From NCBI GenBank assembly GCA_008729055.1, contig SDUX01000010.1, positions 620,001 through 684,000 of the forward strand: 64,000 bases of DNA, read 5' to 3'. Positions within the stretch are counted from its first letter, which is position 1. The number at the start of each line of letters is the position of its first letter. A program made the position numbers and the translations under genes. The stretch is from Pyropia haitanensis. Taxonomy: Eukaryota > Rhodophyta > Bangiophyceae > Bangiales > Bangiaceae. The notes beneath the pieces were generated by a model. It saw only the letters and a program-made list of their open reading frames with translations. It had not been told where the DNA came from and searched no databases. Shown here one piece after another: positions 32,870 through 43,935 of the stretch.

Positions 32870-33786
32870 GCAGGGATGGTGGCGGCGGCAGCGACGGCGG
32901 CGGCGGTGGCGGCAAGCGGGGGCGCGCGCCTCCCCCCCCCCACCCCCCCCCCCCCCACCGCCGCCGCCACCGCCGGCGCGGCCCGCCGTGGAGCGGTACA
33001 AAAAGGTGCGCAAGCGGCGGGTGACCAAGCGCCCCGACGGGACGGTCGTCAAGACGGAGGTGTCGCTCGTGTACGTGCCGATGGACGCGGGCGGCCGCGT
33101 GACGGGGCCGCCGCTGCCGCCGGGGGTGGTGCCGCCGGCGGGCACCTTGGGCCGCGCCTCCCCCGGGGGGGGGTCCTCCCCGGCGTCCGCCTCCCCGTTG
33201 CCGCCGGCGGCGGCGGCGGCGGCGGCGGCCGCCGCCGCGGCGGCGGTGGACCTGCCACCGTCGACGCACGCGACTGCCGCGGCGGCCGGTGGTGGCGTCG
33301 GTGGCGGCGGCACGGCGGGCGGGGGGGGTGGCGCGCCCCCCCCCCCCCCCCCCCCCCTGCGGTTCCCCGCCGGGTCGGTCCCCCCCCCCCCCCGCCCCCC
33401 CCCCCCGGCCGATCGCGGCGGTCACCCGCCACACGCGGATTGAAAAAACGGTGCCGGCGGACCTGTCCCTCCGCCCCACCGTCACGGGCGGCACCGTCGC
33501 GTTTGCCACCCCGCCCGTCACCGTCACCGCGGCGGCGTACATTGCGCACCTGCAGGCGGCGCTGGTCGCGGCGGACGCGGCGGCGGCGGCGGCGACCAAG
33601 CGGGTGCGGCACCTGGAGGAGAGCGCCGCCAAGGCGGCGGCGGGCGAGGCGATGCGCGCCGCGCGGGAGGCGGCCGCCGCGGCCGACGCGGAGGCGGAAG
33701 CCGCCGCCGCGGCCGACGCGGCGGCCGCCGCGGCCGCCGCGGCGAGGCCGTTTGCGAGTGTGAGCACCGCGTTTGCCAAGCGCCGT

Positions 33787-33821
<35 letters not shown>

Positions 33822-34273
33822 CGCCGCGGCGGCCGCCGCCACGGGTGGCCGCCGGCCGTCTGCGGAGCAGCTGGGCAGTGGCGGCATGACGTCGGGGAGC
33901 GCGTCGCCACGGCGGGGGTCGGTCGCGTCCGCCGCCAGTGGGGGTGGCAGCCCCGGCTCGACCGCCGCCGCCGCCGCCGCCGCCGCCGGCGTGGACACGG
34001 CTGGGGCGGCGGCGGCGGCGGTCAAGCCCGCGGCGGTGCACTTTCCCGCCGGCTTTGGCGCGCCGCCCAGCCGGCGGCGGCCGTCGGGCTCCCGCTCCCC
34101 GTCGGGGGGGGGGGGGGGGGGAGCGCCACTGCCGGCGACGCCGCCACCACCACCACCACCACCGCCGCCGCCGCCGCCACGCCCCGCGCGACGCGCACCG
34201 TCTCGTCGGCGGCACACACGAGTGGCCACGGGGGGGGGGGGAGCGCCGGCAGCCGCGGCGTTGGTGGGGGCGC

Positions 34274-34322
<49 letters not shown>

Positions 34323-34823
34323 GGCGGCACGGGCGCACCGCGAGCGTCGCGGACGCTGTCCTCTGGGGCGACGCCGCCCGGCGGCGCCGCCGTCTACTTT
34401 CCGGGCATGGCCGTGCCGGCGCGCCGCGACGCTGGCGGTGGCGTCCCGGCGGGCCTCGTCGGCTCCGCGTCGGCCTACCCGGTGCTGTCCCCCGCCGTCT
34501 CCGCGGCGCGCCGCGGCCGCGGCGCGCCGCGGCGGCCGACGCACCCGCCGGGGATGGGGCACCCGCCGCCGCCGGTGGCGGCCGCGTCGGCGAGTGGGGG
34601 AGTGGGGGGGGGAGGGGGGGGGGGTGGGGGTGGGGGTGGGGGGGGAGGGGGGGGGGGGGCCGCCGCCGCCGCGGGTGCCGGCGGCAGCCGCGGCGCGGGG
34701 CTGCTGGGCAAGGTGGTCGGCGCCGCGCAGCGCGCGGCGCTGCCGGCGGCCAAGGAGGGGCACAGCCTCGGGCGGATCCCGCGCGGGCGCTCCCTGTACC
34801 GGAAAAAGGGCGCGCAGGGGTGA
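32526..34823 (+). CDS. Unknown low-complexity protein with basic and coiled-coil segments; frame broken at homopolymers
   Basis: No family is recognised. Reading from ATG 32526 gives coding-like blocks: LDWDGPTHNV, a Lys/Arg-rich block (ERYKKVRKRRVTKRPDG, about 32995-33045) followed by VSLVYVP, then RIEKTVPADLSLRPTV and a predicted Ala-rich coiled coil (about 33535-33790). After these come two similar AAVHFP/AAVYFP motifs and a basic C-terminus ending SLYRKKGAQG before the stop. These blocks lie in different frames. The switches coincide with G- or C-runs near 32755, 32775, 32935-32955, 33345, 33385-33405 and 34110, and are consistent with one missing base per run. I read it as one real gene with assembly under-calls; several small genes or a pseudogene remain possible. 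The basic stretches could be nuclear localisation signals. Confidence 0.5.
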
Positions 34824-35599
34824 CCGGGGGGGGGGGGGGGGATGGGCTGGGCTAAAGCTGGGCTGGGGGGAGGGGCAGTTGAGGGGGGGGGGGGATGGGC
34901 TGCGCTGGGCTGGGCTGGGGGAGCGCAAGTTGAGGGGGGGGGGGGGTCGCGCCGGGGGGAGGGGTGTGTGTGTGGGTGAGTGGGGAGGATGGGTGGCGGG
35001 GCGTGGCTGGGGACGGCGGAGCCGCCGCTGCCCCGCGCGGTACCCCCCCCCCACACCCCCGCACCCCGTCTGGGCCGCCCCTACCCCCGCCATCCATCTG
35101 GGGATGGGTCCGCCCCTGCCGGCGGTGGCGGGGAGAGGGGGTGGGGACACCCGCACCCCCCTGCGCGGCGTCCCGCGTGGGAGATTGTCAGACGGCACGC
35201 ACGTAAAACCAACCGGCCCCCACCGGCGGGGGGCGGCGCGCACCCCCCCCCTCTCCCCCCCCCCCCCCCCGTCTTACGCACGCGCCCACACCGCCGCGCG
35301 CCGTCCGCGGCGGCAAGCCGCCCCCCCCGTCCACGGGGACAACACCCGCCGCCGCCGCCGCCGGCCGGCCGGCACGCGGCGTCCCCCAACCGCCGCCCGC
35401 GGCGGCGGCGCGGCGCACGGTCGGCCGCCACCGGGGGCGGCGCCACGGCGGCACGAGCGCGGCCGCGGCCGCCGCCGCGGCCGCGCCGGCCACGCCGCCG
35501 CGGGCGGCCGCGCGCGCCGCCCGCGCGGGGCGTGGCGGCCGCGGCGTCCGCGTCCCCCCCCAGCGTCCCCGTGCGCCACCGCGGGCACGGGCGCGCCGC
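34824..35599. other. Convergent spacer between unknown gene and membrane-protein gene
   Basis: G-rich repeats of the GGGCTGGGCTGGG type lie at about 34840-34925, followed by C-runs. Nothing else is recognised. Confidence 0.5.
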
Positions 35600-37597
35600 T
35601 CACACCGCCGCGGCCGGCGCGCGCGGCGCCCGCGCGGGCGTGCCGGCCGCGGCGGCGGCGTCCGCCCCGGCGTCCCCGTCCGCCGCGGGCCGGTCGGGCG
35701 CGGCCACGCTGGGATGGCCGCCGGCAGCGGCGGCATCCGAGGCCACCCGCCCGCCGCCGCCGGCACGCCCGCCGCCATGGTTGGTGGCCGCCGCCGCCTC
35801 GGCCAGCGCCTCCACGTCCGCGTCGCCAACACCCGCGGGCGGCGGCGGCACGGCCGTGACGCCCACGCCCACCCCGTCCCTCGCCCAGCCGCCCGCCGCC
35901 TTGACCTCCGCCGCCGCGTGCCGGCCCGCCACGGCGGCCGCCACCGCCACCGCCGCCGCCGCCGCCACCGCCGCCGCCGCCGCGTCTACCGGCGCGGCGA
36001 GCACATCCGCGCCGCCAACCACGGCGAGCACCGCCACGCCCGACACCGCCGCCGCGAGCGCCACCGCCGCCCGCCACGCCACGGCGAGCGCCGCGATGAG
36101 GCTCCGCGGGTGGTCCCCACACCCCACCCACAGCGCCGCGGCGGACGCGTCGAGCAGCGCGGTGCAGTCGAGGTAGTTGTCGGCGCGGCGGGCGAGCCAC
36201 CGTGCCACCGCGGCCGTCGCCGCGGGGGGGGTGGCGAGGAAGGTGGTCACGCCGGCGGTCACGTCGGGCGAGCGGAGGAGCGACGCGACGACGCCAGACG
36301 CGAGCCGGCCGTACCGGTTGCCAGCCGCGTCCGTCGGGCATACGAGCCGCGCATCGACGAGCACGTTGGTGGCCGCCGTCGCCGCGGGCGCCGCCGCCAC
36401 CCCCGCCGCACCCGCCACCGCACCGGGCGCCGTTGCCAGCAGCGCCGCCCGGTGACCCCGCAGCGTCACGCACCCGTTCGCCGCAATGGCCCCCCCGACG
36501 GCCAAGCCACCCACGAGGAGCCACGCCGCCGCCACCCCAACGGTCCCCAGCACCAAAAATGCCGCCGCGCCGCCGCCGCGCCCCGTCCGCGCCGCCACGC
36601 GCCGGCCGCGCTTGGCGGCGGCCTCGCCCTCACCGCCCCCGCCGTCGCCGTCGCCCCAATCACCACACCCTCCGGCGGTGGGGCCGGCGGCCGCCGCGGC
36701 CGCCGCGGCGGCGGCGCGCGCGCGCGCCCCGTACCGCCACGCATAAGCCGCGGCGGCCGCCGGGAGCGCCGCGTACAGGGCGACGCCCGCCGCGACCCCC
36801 CCCGCGACCGCCGCGGCGGCCGCGTCCGCCCGCCCCTGCAGCGCCCCCCCGCGGCTGTCGAGCCGCCGCAGCGCGTCGCGCAGCGGCGGCAGCGGCGGCA
36901 GGTGCCGCACCACGTACCGCTGGGCGGCGCCAACGACGGCCTGCGCGTCGCCGGCGGCGCCGCCCACGCTCGTTGCGTTGAACGCCGCGACGCGGCCGAG
37001 CGTCCACGCCGCCGCGTCGACGGCGGCGCCCGCGTCCGACACGAGCACGTGGAAGACCGCGCCGATGAGGGCGGTCGCGTCGGCGGCCGCGGCGGCCGCC
37101 GTCACCGCCGCCACGACCACCACCCCGGCCGCGACCGCGACGGCGGTGTGGAGGGCGGCGGCGGCGGCGAGGGCGGCGGCGGCGGGCCAGCCGCCGCTGC
37201 CGTGGCCGGCCGCGGCCAGCCGCAGCCGCAGCCGCCCCGCCGCGACGCGCGGCGGCCCCGTGCGGAGGACGACGGCGAGCCCACCAACGACCGCCACGGC
37301 GGCCGCCGCAGCCGCCGCCCACCCCACCAGCGGCGTCAGCTGCGACCGCACCCACCCGCCGCCCGCCTGCACGCCCGCCGCGTCGCCGCCAGGGAGGCCG
37401 AGGAAGAGCGCGACCGCGGGGTGGTCCGCCGCGGCCGCGGCCGCCACCAGCGGCGGGTACCACAGCCGCGGCGTCGCGGCCGTCCACGACGCCGCCGTCG
37501 CCGTCGCTGCCGCCGCCCGTGACGCAGACGACGTGGTGGCGGCCGCCGCCGTCGCCGCCACCGCTGTGGCGGGGCCGACCGCCTGCGGCGGCGCCAT
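35600..37597 (-). CDS. Multi-pass (about five-segment) membrane protein, unknown family
   Basis: This is a 665-aa intact minus-strand frame from an ATG at 37595-37597. Hydrophobic segments lie at roughly 95-115 ([17 protein letters not shown]), 140-175 (ending in a Val/Ala-rich helix), 275-300, 365-395 (FLVLGTVGVAAAWLLVGG) and 515-575. A ~110-residue loop between the fourth and fifth contains spaced cysteines (NGC, LVCPTD, LDC, VGCGD) suited to extracellular disulfides. A charged tail rich in Pro, Gly and Ala ends the protein. The arrangement of five helices with a Cys-containing loop recalls tweety/prominin-type proteins, but no signature was found and this comparison is weak. Cell-surface or vacuolar membrane location is inferred. 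Confidence 0.65.
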   Translation of the reverse strand: MAPPQAVGPATAVAATAAAATTSSASRAAAATATAASWTAATPRLWYPPLVAAAAAADHPAVALFLGLPGGDAAGVQAGGGWVRSQLTPLVGWAAAAAAAVAVVGGLAVVLRTGPPRVAAGRLRLRLAAAGHGSGGWPAAAALAAAAALHTAVAVAAGVVVVAAVTAAAAAADATALIGAVFHVLVSDAGAAVDAAAWTLGRVAAFNATSVGGAAGDAQAVVGAAQRYVVRHLPPLPPLRDALRRLDSRGGALQGRADAAAAAVAGGVAAGVALYAALPAAAAAYAWRYGARARAAAAAAAAAAGPTAGGCGDWGDGDGGGGEGEAAAKRGRRVAARTGRGGGAAAFLVLGTVGVAAAWLLVGGLAVGGAIAANGCVTLRGHRAALLATAPGAVAGAAGVAAAPAATAATNVLVDARLVCPTDAAGNRYGRLASGVVASLLRSPDVTAGVTTFLATPPAATAAVARWLARRADNYLDCTALLDASAAALWVGCGDHPRSLIAALAVAWRAAVALAAAVSGVAVLAVVGGADVLAAPVDAAAAAVAAAAAVAVAAAVAGRHAAAEVKAAGGWARDGVGVGVTAVPPPPAGVGDADVEALAEAAAATNHGGGRAGGGGRVASDAAAAGGHPSVAAPDRPAADGDAGADAAAAAGTPARAPRAPAAAV

Positions 37598-38241
37598 CTC
37601 AGGGGGGGGAGATGGTATCCCCTCGAGGCCGCTGCGGCGACCGGTGAGGGTGCCCAGCGGTGAACGACGCGCGGTGGACCCCGTGTGGAGGCCACCACCC
37701 CCGCCGCCCGCTCCGCCGCCGACGCCACCACAGCAGGCGCTCCGCCACCACGCACTTACGAAAACCCACGCGCAACAGAGACGAGGCGGGGGCCACCCCT
37801 GTGGGTCAGCATTGACGGCAGTGACGGACGGGGAAGGTGCCGCAGAGATCGGGGTCCGCCGTGGCCCTGCTCGGCGGCTCCCTCAGTCCACCAGACCCTC
37901 CGCCCGCCCGCCCGCCCGCCCGCCCGCCCGCCCGCCCGCCCGCCCGCCCGCCCGCCCGCTTGCCCACCCGCCTGCCCACCCGCCTGCCCACCCGGCCGCC
38001 CACCCACCCACACGGCCCCGATGCAGCCACCGGGGGATCCCCGCTCGCCGCCGGCAGCCCCCACAGCGGGAAACCGCGGCGGTTGACGGCGGCGGCGCAG
38101 ACGCCGCTCGCCCCAAGCCCCCCCCCAGCGGTCTGTCGGTGGACCCCATCGCCCGCCCACGGACCGTCGGCTACGCGTCGCGGCGGCGGGGCGCCGCGCC
38201 GACGCGGCCGCCAAACGCCCCCGGCCTGCGCGTTGCGTTGC

Positions 38242-38278
<37 letters not shown>

Positions 38279-40013
38279 TGTCACTGGCGCTGCCGCTGCC
38301 GCTGCCGCTGCCGCTGCCGCTCCGCTGTCGCTGTCGCTGCCGCTGCCGTCGCAACAGCCGAGCCGCCACTGCCGCCGCCAGCAGCCATCACCCCATTGCG
38401 ATTGGGAAGAGGATAGGGGGAAACAGGGAGGAGCATAGAGGAGGGGGGGGGAGAGAAAACCACCGAGATGGCCAACCAGGAGAGCAGGTGCAGGCGGCAG
38501 GGGCAGGGTTCGTCAGGCGGCCGCGGCAGCCGCGGCAGCGGCCGCCCCTGCACTATCCTGTACACACAGGCCAGAAGGGCGGAGACGGAAAAATCCGCGC
38601 CGCTCGCCGCCGACAGTCGCGGTTGGTTGGGGCGGCCGCGGCGGTCCTGGTGGCGCCGCCCGCTGTGGGCGGGTGGTGGTGACGGCGGCGGCAGCGCCCG
38701 CCACCACCAAGGTCCATCATCGCCTCGGCAGACGGGCAGACACGTGTCGAAAAAAACTTAGTTCCGCGAGAGAGTATATTTTACGCAGGGCTCTGATAAT
38801 TGGTTTCATTTTCAATTCGGTAACACAATTGATACGATTGATTGTGCCATGCGCTGCCACGTGACTTGCAACCGCGACGGCACAAGATTAAACGCTCCTC
38901 TTTTGAATGCTGACGCACCGTCCGCGACTCGGGCGGACCCCGTGTGCCAGCGTGGCGAACCGCCACGCTGCCGGCGCAACGGCAGCGCCGCACGAATGGC
39001 GGGCGCGGGGCAGCGCGGGCGGGGGAGTTGGCAAGGGCCAAAGCGGACTGATTGCCCCCGCACCGCCCGCCCCTTGCCCCCCCGGAGCGCGCTACCCCCC
39101 CGCCCTCCCCGCACCGTCGCGCCAGTGCGCGCTCCGCCCCACACGCCGGCGGGGCCGACGGAGGGGACGGGCAAGATGCCAAACGCAGCGTCCCCCTCCC
39201 CCCTCCCCGTCCCCCCCCCCTCGAACGCGGCGGCCTTCCATCAAACGTGCGCACAAGACCGCCCACCCGCTTCCACTAGCCCCGCCGCCACCAATGCGGC
39301 GGCAGCGAGCGGACCGGGGCGGGGCGGCTGGCCCCGGCGGTCATCGTTGCAGCGCAGAGGGGGGCGGCCGCGGGGAGCGGCGGCGGCGGCGGCGGCGGCA
39401 GCGGCGTGCACTCGACGCGGCGGCTGCTGCGTTTGACCCTCCCCCCCCCGCGCGTGCCGCCGCCCACCGCCGCCGCCGCCGCCGCCCATGACACCGCCGC
39501 CGCCCATGCCACCGCCTGCGGCCGCTGCCGCTGCCGCCGCCCCCCGCCGCCGCTGCTGCCGCTCTCCCTTGGCGGCACCTACCTCCCCGCTGGGTAGGGA
39601 GCGGGGAGCGGGGAGGAGGCAAACGGTGCGGGGGCGGCGGCCGTCGGCGGCGGCGGCGGCCCGCCCGGCGCGGCACGCCGCCCGACACGCGCTCGCCGCT
39701 GTCCGCACTGTTGCTCCCCCACGCACCCCCACGCTGTCCCCCCCCGCCCACCTCTGCTTCCTCCCGCACCGTGATGCACCCCTACAGTAGCACGTCCGCG
39801 CGTGGCGGCACGTCCGCCCCGCTTTGACCCTCCCTCCCCATACAAGAGCGCCAGGCGGCGGTGGCGGCGGCGGGCCTCCGCAGCGCGCCGCTCCAGAGCA
39901 GCCTCACCCTTCCCCCCCCCCCCGCCTCGCCTGCTCCCCTTTCGCATCCCCCCCCACCCCCCCCCCGCACCCCCCACCCCGCGACATCCCCCCCCCCCCC
40001 CCCACTCCACACC
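37598..40013. other. Intergenic region with microsatellites
   Basis: It contains a (CCCG)n tract, a CGCTGC-type hexamer array at about 38280-38345 and an AT-richer island at 38.75-38.85 kb that may be a promoter or old transposon scar. Otherwise it is GC-rich filler. No gene with recognisable features was found; the right end is 5' flank of the secreted-protein gene. Confidence 0.5.
37901..37960 (+). repeat. (CGCC)n tetranucleotide microsatellite
   Basis: About 15 copies of CGCC, decaying into CCCACCCG-type units up to about 38010. Confidence 0.9.
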
Positions 40014-40544
40014 ATGGTGTACCGCCGCGCCGTCCCGGCGCTCACCGCCCTCCTCGCCCTGGCGCTGCTCCTCGCCGCGGCCGTCACCGTGCCGGCGCCC
40101 GCCGCCGCCACCGTCGCGCCGTCCCGCGGCGGCGCCGCCGCGCGCGCCCGGCGCGCCCGCGGTGGCGCCGCGGCGGCCCCCCACGGCGGCGGCATCAGCA
40201 CGGACACGGAGGTGCTGGTCAACACGAGCTTCCCCGCCCTCTCGCGGCAGGCCACCGCGTCGGGCGCCCGCACCTGCCGCTGCGCGCCGCTGCCGGTGCC
40301 CGCCGGCGGCATGTGCGTGCGGCACGTGGACGGCCCCATCTGCGCCGCCCGCCCGTGTACGCCCGCCTGGGTGTGCCTGTACGGCCCGCCGCACGGGCCG
40401 TCGCCGTCAACAACCGTCTGCCGCGTCACGTCCCGCCGGGAGGACTGGGTGTGCGACCGGAATGACTGGGGTGCCTCCAAGCTGTGCCCGTGCAGCCTGC
40501 GGCGGTCGCGCAAGACGCTCGTCGTGCCGATTGCGCGGAGCTAG
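40014..40544 (+). CDS. Small secreted cysteine-rich protein, unknown family
   Basis: This is a 176-aa protein. The chosen ATG (context ACCATGG, a good initiation context) gives MVYRR, then a hydrophobic core ALTALLALALLLAAA and an Ala-rich cleavage region near residue 32: a clear signal peptide. The open frame extends 51 codons upstream through Pro-rich sequence, which would bury the signal, so the later ATG is preferred. The mature part holds about ten cysteines between residues ~85 and ~162 (CRC, GMC, PIC, RPC, WVC, TVC, WVC, LCPC), an even number allowing five disulfides. It ends with a basic segment (RRSRK). It is probably an extracellular or cell-wall protein; no family is recognised. 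Confidence 0.7.
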   Translation: MVYRRAVPALTALLALALLLAAAVTVPAPAAATVAPSRGGAAARARRARGGAAAAPHGGGISTDTEVLVNTSFPALSRQATASGARTCRCAPLPVPAGGMCVRHVDGPICAARPCTPAWVCLYGPPHGPSPSTTVCRVTSRREDWVCDRNDWGASKLCPCSLRRSRKTLVVPIARS

Positions 40545-41397
40545 GCAGTGGCAAGGTCGCGGATGGAGGGGTGAGGAGTTGACAAAGGAGAGGGGGAGGG
40601 GGGGTAGGCGGGTAGGCCGACGCGCGATGAGGAACAAGAGGGGGGACGGGAGGCGGGGGGGGGGGGGAGGGGGGCGGCCGCACAAAGGCAGCATGTACAG
40701 AAAACAACAAACGGAGGGACGCTGCCGCCCACGACCGACCACCAGCACCAACCAGGCAACAGGTCAGCACCTTGTGCGACAAGGCAGGTCGGCACCCCAC
40801 CAACGGGGTGAGGCGGACGGCCCCGTGAGGGGAGCGCAAGGAGCCCGGACAGCACCACGGAAGAGGGAAAGGGAGCAACCTGTGCGGCAGGGGGGCCGAG
40901 CGCAGCAGGCGCACCCGTCCGCCCAGGCCACGCGCTCGCAGCCGGCGGGCGAGCCACCCGGCGCGCCGCTACCGCCGCGCGTAGTCACCGCCACAGCCGC
41001 CTTCGCCACAGCCGCCTTCGCCACCGCCCAGGAGGCGGCAGCAGGGAGCGCCACAGGGGCGACGGGCCGCCACCACCACCACCGCCCCGATACCGCCCAT
41101 AAAGCGGCAGGGGCGGGGACACCCCGCTCCCAGCTCCCAGCCGGCGGCAGCCAGAAAAAACAAAAAAAACACAGCAGCTGCCACGGGGGAGCGCGAGGGT
41201 GGGAGGGAGGGTTAGAGGCGGACGCGGCTGCCGCCAATGCACTCTGGTGCGCGGGACAAAGACGACGAGAAGAGGCGGGGGGAGGTGGGGATAGCAGACA
41301 GAGTACAGCCGCCCCGCCAAGGTTCCCCCCCCCCCCCCCCCCCCCCGTGTGGTCACTTCCTCTTGGGGAGGACACCCCCCCCCCCCCCCGCCCCCCC
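40545..41397. other. Convergent spacer between secreted protein and ARMC6 genes
   Basis: Mixed GC-rich sequence holding the two 3' regions; C-runs at about 41320-41390 precede the ARMC6 stop. Nothing else is seen. Confidence 0.5.
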
Positions 41398-41809
41398 TCA
41401 CTTGTGCCAGTGCCGCCGCGCGGCCGCGTCCACCTCCGCGTCGCTGAGCACGCCGAGCGCGGCGAGCGCCGCGTGCGCGGCGTCCCCCCCCCGGCGCGGG
41501 AACGCGGCCGCCACCGCCCGGACGGCGGCCTCGGCCCCCCCCCCCGCGCGAGGCCCGCGCGCACCCCCGCGTGCCGCGACGCCGCCACCCGCACCGCCGC
41601 GCACCCGGCGAGGCCGACGCGCAGGGCGGCCGCGCCCGCCGCGGCGTCGTCGGCCGCGACGCGGCGCATCAGGCCGACAATGGCGGGGAGGAGGCCCGCG
41701 GCGGCGGCGGCGGCGGCCACGTCGGGCCGCCGCAGCGCGGCGCCCGCGACCACCCCGGCGACCGCCTCGGCGAGCGGCGCGTCGGTCGGGCGGCGGCGGC
41801 GGCCGCCGC

Positions 41810-41840
<31 letters not shown>

Positions 41841-42211
41841 GCCGCCGCTGCCGCCGTCCCCTGCTGTCCGCTCACCGCCCACGGGCGGCGGCGGCGGCGG
41901 CGGCGGCGGCGCGGCGAGCGCGTCGGCGGCGGCGGCGGCGAGTGGCGGGAAGGCCGCCGCGGCGATCGCGGACCGCGCGCCGTCGTGGGCGGCGAGCGCG
42001 CGCAGCAGCGCCGCGGCGGGCAGCACCGTGACGGCGCGCGGGGGGGACAGCGCGCCCGCAAACGCGGGGATGGACGGCGCCAGCGCCGCGCACGCCGCGT
42101 CGGCAATCGCCAGCGTGCGGAGGGTGGCGAGGGCGGCCGCCGCCAGGGGGGGGTCCCGCCCCGCCCCGCCACCGCCGCCGCCACCGCCGCCACCGCCGCC
42201 GCCACCGCCGC

Positions 42212-42245
<34 letters not shown>

Positions 42246-42560
42246 GTCGTCGTCACCATCGCCACCGACGGAGGAGGGGCAGGGGGGGAGGGGGGCACCC
42301 GGCAGGCCGGGCAAGGCCGCGTGGACGAGGCGCACGAGGGCGGCCAAGACGGGCGGCAGCGGCGGCGGCGGGGCGGCCGCCCCCCCCCCCCCCCGGGGCG
42401 GGGCGGCCCCGCGGGCACCCCCGCCAGCGCGCGCGCGCGGCCAAACACGCCCGACACGGGCGTCGACGCGTCGTCAGCGGTGAGGAGGGTGCGCACCAGC
42501 GCCGCCGCCGCGACCGCCGCGGGTCGGCCGGCCGGCGACCGCCGCCCCGAGGCGGCGGCC

Positions 42561-42595
<35 letters not shown>

Positions 42596-43734
42596 CGCCA
42601 CCACCGCCGCCGCCACCGCGTCGAGGCCGGTCGGCGAGCCGTGCCCGCCGCCGCCGTCGCCGCCGCCGACGCCGTCGGCGCATCGCCACCGCGCCGCGAC
42701 GGCGGCGGGCAGGGGCGCCTCCACCTCTGCCTTGGCCGCCTCGTCGCCGCGGATGGTCACCCGCAGGGCGGTGGCCACCACCGCCATCGTATCCAGCGGG
42801 ACATCCCCCCCTGCTGCCGTCTCGCCGTCATCATTGTCGCCGCCGCCGCCGCGGCTCCCCACGGGAAGGGGCACCACCACCGCAAGCGCCGCCACCAGCG
42901 CGCCCACCCCGCCGGCGGCCACCCACTCGGAGCGTTCCCGCGGCGACACGACCGCCGCGTCCACCGCCGCCGCGGCCGCCCGAATAGCCGCCGCCGCCCC
43001 CCCCGGGGGGCCGCCGCCTCTACCACCACCACCGTCGCCGTCCGTGGCGGTGCCGTCCGCAGTGGCGCTGCCGCCCGCCGCCGCCGCCGCGGCCGCCGCC
43101 ACGGCGCCGCGCAACGTGGCAAGCAACGCGGCGGCGGCGCCCGCATCAAAGGCCGCTGCCGCGCCCGGCGCGGCGGCAGCGGCGGCAGCAGCGGCGGCGG
43201 CGGCGGGGGCGGCCGGAGCGGACGCGCCAGCATCATCGTCGCTGGCGACAGTGGGGATGCCGCCATCAACGGCGGCGGCGGCAGCGCCGCTGCCGCCACG
43301 AATGATGACCGTCAGCGCCGACGCGGCAGCGGCCACGGCGTCCCACCCGCCGTCGGGACTCGCCGCCGCGGCGGTGGCGGCGGCCAAGTTGGCCACCGCC
43401 GTCGCCGCAGGGGTAGGCGCAGGTGCAGACCCCTTCCCCCCCCACCCCGCCCCACCATCCGCCACATCACCGTCCCGACTACCGGCAGCGCCGTCGCCGG
43501 CGGCACCGCGGCGGCTCCCCCTCTCCCCCTCCCCCCCCCATCATCCACGCCCGCCGCGCCCGATGCGCCCGACACGTCCAGGCCCGCCCAGTCGGTCACC
43601 CCCGACGCCTGGAACTGGGCGACCACCTCCGCCGCCGCGGCGGGCCGCTCCAGGCCGAGGAGCTCCGCCGTGTCGGCGACCGCGTCATCAAAGGTGGCCT
43701 GCGAGATGACGCGCCCCGCGGCGGGGGGGGGCAT
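41398..43734 (-). CDS. ARMC6: ARMC6-like armadillo-repeat protein; three apparent frameshifts at G/C runs
   Basis: The N-terminus from ATG 43732-43734 reads RVISQATFDDAV and VVAQFQASGV, closely resembling the conserved start of ARMC6 (QETFD...V, then VxQFxSQGV). Ala/Leu-rich armadillo-like helices follow, with inserted Gly/Ala tracts, such as GGVGALVAALAVVVPL, LDTMAVVATALRVTI, RTLAIADAACAAL and AIVGLMRRVAADDAAAGAAAL. The C-terminus ends DAAARRHWHK before the stop. The reading frame changes at a C9-type run near 43540, at ~42380-42394 and at 41535-41545, and each change is restored by one extra base. I interpret these as assembly errors. ARMC6 is a conserved eukaryotic repeat protein of poorly defined function, probably a protein-interaction scaffold. 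It is divergently arranged with the tRNA gene region to its right. Confidence 0.8.
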
Positions 43735-43935
43735 GGCGACACAGTGGGCGATGGTAGGGGGCCGGGGACAGGGGGATAGGGTGCAGGGGGAAAGCCGGGG
43801 TGGATCAGACAGCGAGGGGCAAGCGGATGTGAGTGGGGCAGTGAAACGGCGAGCGAACATCGTAACGTCCAAGAGGAAGGAGACATGCAAGGAAGAACGA
43901 CCGCAGGCCAGCTGACCGCCCGAAACCAAAAAGAA
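43735..43935. other. Spacer between ARMC6 start and tRNA 3' end
   Basis: Two hundred bases with presumed ARMC6 promoter. At the right edge lies an A5 (T5 on the tRNA strand) at 43928-43932, a suitable RNA polymerase III terminator. Confidence 0.55.
43928..43932 (-). terminator. Pol III terminator of tRNA-Lys
   Basis: Five T on the minus strand begin three bases after the tRNA discriminator base, the standard pol III stop signal. Confidence 0.75.

Noticed and set aside
37901..38010. CRISPR-like or telomere-like array
   Set aside because: A simple CGCC microsatellite with no spacers and no telomeric repeat unit.
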